A stretch of 64,000 nt of DNA from Ferruginibacter sp. (GTDB lineage: Bacteria > Bacteroidota > Bacteroidia > Chitinophagales > Chitinophagaceae), in assembly GCA_013141115.1 (NCBI GenBank), contig JABFRP010000002.1, forward strand, positions 1,414,647-1,478,646, written 5' to 3'. The position numbers and the translations under genes are program-made. The first letter of the stretch is position 1, and each line of letters begins with the position of its first letter. Below, one piece after another: positions 61,922-64,000 of this stretch. Under the pieces are notes generated by a model. That model made no database searches. It was not told where the DNA came from and saw only the letters and a program-made list of their open reading frames with translations.

Positions 61922-63237
61922 AAATTATTTGTTGTTTGTTGTGCTGCTCTTTAAAACTATCGGCACAGCAAGATGTTACCGGCCTTTGGAAAGGCTTTAT
62001 GTATAACGATACCACCCAACAAAATTACCGTTACGAAATTGCTATCAGCGAAGAAAAGGGAAAACTTGTGGGCTACTCACACACTTATTTTATTTTAGAC
62101 GATAAAGAATATCACGGGGTAAAAAAATTAAAAATCAGGAGAGATGGGGATGATATTATAACAGAAGATATAGACCTGATTGTACACAACTACCCCATTG
62201 CACCCAACAAGGGTGTACATCAGCTAAACAGTTTGATATTAAAAATAAAAGATACTGTAATGATATTAAGCGGAGCTTACAAAACCAACCGCACAAGAAA
62301 TTTTCATCCGGTAACAGGCTATGTTCATGTAGAAAGAAAAAAAGATTACAGCCAAAGTGCATTGGTGCCGCATTTGCAGGAACTTAACTTGGCAAAAAAA
62401 TTATCTTTCTTAAAAGAAGACGCCAGCCAGTCAAATACAGCCACCACAATTCCTATATTAAAACCTATTCCATCAGATGAGGAAGAAAAGCTAATTATCA
62501 GCACTGCAAAAAAACAGCAACCGGATATTAAGATAGCACCAGCAACCGCAGTACCAGCAGTTAAAGAGACACCTCTTGCTAAAATTGAAACACCCAAACC
62601 AACAGAACCGGTTGTTAATAAACCAGTAGCCCCCAAAGTTCAGGAACCGGCTATAGCAAAATCGGAACCGGTAAAGCCAACACAGCCTGCAATAACCAAA
62701 CCAACAGCACCAGTTAAAAAACCTGAAGTTGCTGCTGTTAGCAAACCAGAGCCTGCTGTGGTTAGTAAACCTGTACCAACAAAACCGGCAGAAGTAGTGG
62801 TGGCTAAACCAGAACCACCAAAAGTTACAGCACCAGTTGCGGTAGCTAAAAAACAAGATCCGGTAGATCCATCAGCTGCAAAAGATGCTGCAAAAAGAAA
62901 GATCGAGAATATTCAGGCACTATATTTTAAATCGGATAGTTTGCAATTAACCTTATACGATAATGGTGAAGTAGATGGCGATACAGTAAGTGTGATTATG
63001 AATGGTGTGGTAATAATGCCTAAGGTTGGATTAAGTACCAATGCAGTTAAAAAAACAATTTATACACAGGATGCCGGTGATAGTATTCAGCTGGTAATGT
63101 ATGCCGAATCTTTAGGTAGTCTTCCTCCCAATACCGGCTTATTAATTGTGTATGATGGCAACGATCGTTATGAAATAAGATTTAGTGGCGATATGCAAAA
63201 AAGCTCGGCCATTGTTTTTAGAAAAAGAAAGGACTAG
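61900..63237 (+). CDS. Exported protein with Pro/Lys/Ala-rich linker, unknown function
   Basis: A 445-residue protein with a signal peptide (YIKIICCLLCCSLKLSAQQ). The N-terminal ~150 residues form a compact domain (VTGLWKGFMYNDTTQQNYRY, HTYFILDDKEYHGVKKLKIR). Residues ~195-330 are a low-complexity stretch of VAKPEP/KPT repeats likely spanning an extended linker. The end (~345-445) is another domain (LYFKSDSLQLTLYDNGEVDG, IQLVMYAESLGSLPPNTGL). No known domain recognised. The start overlaps mnmH by 22 bp, which points to coupled translation although the functions look unrelated. Function unknown. Confidence 0.6.
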   Translation: MPYRNYIKIICCLLCCSLKLSAQQDVTGLWKGFMYNDTTQQNYRYEIAISEEKGKLVGYSHTYFILDDKEYHGVKKLKIRRDGDDIITEDIDLIVHNYPIAPNKGVHQLNSLILKIKDTVMILSGAYKTNRTRNFHPVTGYVHVERKKDYSQSALVPHLQELNLAKKLSFLKEDASQSNTATTIPILKPIPSDEEEKLIISTAKKQQPDIKIAPATAVPAVKETPLAKIETPKPTEPVVNKPVAPKVQEPAIAKSEPVKPTQPAITKPTAPVKKPEVAAVSKPEPAVVSKPVPTKPAEVVVAKPEPPKVTAPVAVAKKQDPVDPSAAKDAAKRKIENIQALYFKSDSLQLTLYDNGEVDGDTVSVIMNGVVIMPKVGLSTNAVKKTIYTQDAGDSIQLVMYAESLGSLPPNTGLLIVYDGNDRYEIRFSGDMQKSSAIVFRKRKD

Positions 63238-63276
63238 CTAAGGATTACACAGCTATTCACAAAAATAGAATAAAAC

Positions 63277-63306
63277 GAAAGGGATTCAGCTAATTGGATC
63301 CCTTTC
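63277..63306 (+). terminator. Possible hairpin terminator before selD
   Basis: GAAAGGGAT (63277-63285) pairs with ATCCCTTTC (63298-63306) around a 12-nt loop. The bases after it are CTATTAAC rather than a T-run, so terminator strength is uncertain. Confidence 0.4.
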
Positions 63307-63364
63307 CTATTAACTAAAACCAATAAGGCGCAGGCTTATAAAACAGTATACCTAACTTTACGGC

Positions 63365-64000
63365 ATGAATGAAATAAAACTTACTCAATATTCTCACGGC
63401 GCAGGCTGCGGTTGCAAAATATCACCCAAAACTCTGGACGAAATTTTAAGCAGCAATTTTGCCATGCCCGATAATGATAAATTAATTGTGGGCAACCATA
63501 GTAAAGATGATGCAGCGGTATATGATTTGGATAATGGTACAGCTTTAATTTCCACCACCGATTTTTTTATGCCTATTGTAGATGACCCTTTTGAGTTTGG
63601 AAGAATTGCATCTGCCAATGCCATCAGCGATATTTATGCAATGGGTGGCAAACCCATTTTAGCTATTGCTATTTTAGGATGGCCCATAAATGTTTTACCA
63701 CCGGCTGTTGCACAAAAAGTAATTGAAGGCAGCAGAAGTATTTGTAAAGAAGCTGGCATTCCATTGGCAGGCGGACATAGTATTGATAGCCCCGAACCCA
63801 TTTTTGGTTTGGCCGTTAACGGTTTGGTGCCTATTGAAAATATCAAACAAAATAATTTAGCTAAAGAAGGTAATGTTTTGTTTTTAACCAAGCCATTAGG
63901 TGTAGGTATTTTAACTACTGCAGAAAAAAAAGGTATTTTAAAAGAAGAACATGTTGGCATTGCAGCAAAGCAAATGATGCAGCTGAATAAAGTGGGCGAA
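63365..64000 (+). CDS. selD: Selenophosphate synthetase SelD (3' end beyond window)
   Basis: The first 212 residues of SelD are visible; the gene runs off the window. The active-site segment [19 protein letters not shown] closely matches E. coli SelD and carries Cys at the catalytic position (residue ~15), not selenocysteine. [38 protein letters not shown] and [20 protein letters not shown] complete the ATP/metal-binding core. The enzyme makes selenophosphate from selenide and ATP, the donor for MnmH encoded upstream. TAACTTTA at 63353-63360, one base from TAnnTTTG, suggests its own promoter very close to the ATG. Confidence 0.96.
   Translation, partial: MNEIKLTQYSHGAGCGCKISPKTLDEILSSNFAMPDNDKLIVGNHSKDDAAVYDLDNGTALISTTDFFMPIVDDPFEFGRIASANAISDIYAMGGKPILAIAILGWPINVLPPAVAQKVIEGSRSICKEAGIPLAGGHSIDSPEPIFGLAVNGLVPIENIKQNNLAKEGNVLFLTKPLGVGILTTAEKKGILKEEHVGIAAKQMMQLNKVGE

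Noticed and set aside
62530-62880. Possible CRISPR-like or tandem array
   Set aside because: The repeats are codons for a Pro/Lys/Ala/Glu linker within one open reading frame; no regular spacer and repeat spacing is seen.

Overview
The window looks like chromosomal DNA of a member of the phylum Bacteroidota, most likely Chitinophagaceae or a close relative. The evidence is low G+C, AT-rich spacers, TAnnTTTG-type promoter boxes, phylum-typical families (DUF2480, ICA/S74 chaperones, Reg_prop/Y_Y_Y sensor kinases, DUF11/SdrD-B surface proteins) and the phylum's short intergenic palindromes. No phage, integrase, transposase, rRNA, tRNA or CRISPR array was seen.

Layout. 1-3.6 kb: a 5'-cut ATP-grasp ligase, an ATP-grasp/SET fusion and an ABC-exporter membrane domain without ATPase. 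3.7-10.5 kb: small stress or unknown genes, a short ssb, a frameshifted GxxExxY gene bracketed by inverted repeats, and two coupled helicases. 10.6-18 kb: cupin, mnmG, ybeY, feoA, nadD, chrA-like, a 2-oxoglutarate oxygenase and nadA. A 26-bp perfect palindrome carrying two parS-like sites lies between ybeY and mnmG. A 584-bp AT-rich gap between nadA and a ppiD-like gene carries tandem DnaA-box-like sites and repeated TGTTAATAA; together these suggest the replication origin may be near. 18.5-34.9 kb: housekeeping and envelope genes (ppiD-like, corA, orphan sensor kinase, KdnB-like dehydrogenase, rhomboid, kdsB, dnaN, recX). This stretch also holds the conserved trio circularly permuted ATP-grasp (frameshifted here), alpha-E and transglutaminase.

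35.1-47.6 kb is the most system-like region. A LytS-type sensor and a LytTR regulator sit upstream of four tightly packed genes for exported proteins: 596 aa, 1394 aa, a predicted outer-membrane barrel, and 299 aa. The 299- and 596-aa proteins share one domain; the 596- and 1394-aa proteins share a Cys-rich domain. Near-identical two-half-site operators with a 21-bp period lie before the sensor gene and before the four-gene operon, so the regulator probably controls both.

47.7-53 kb: DinB and a WYL regulator with a likely operator, then a MoxR ATPase coupled to an unusual membrane-embedded CoxE/vWA-like protein. 53-57.3 kb: an esterase/SMP-30 fusion, an AT-rich membrane protein with a possible DUF559-like nuclease fold, and small secreted or membrane proteins. 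57.3-64 kb: asnS, rho and a tRNA selenation locus (mnmH/selU, a secreted Pro-rich protein, and selD cut by the window end).
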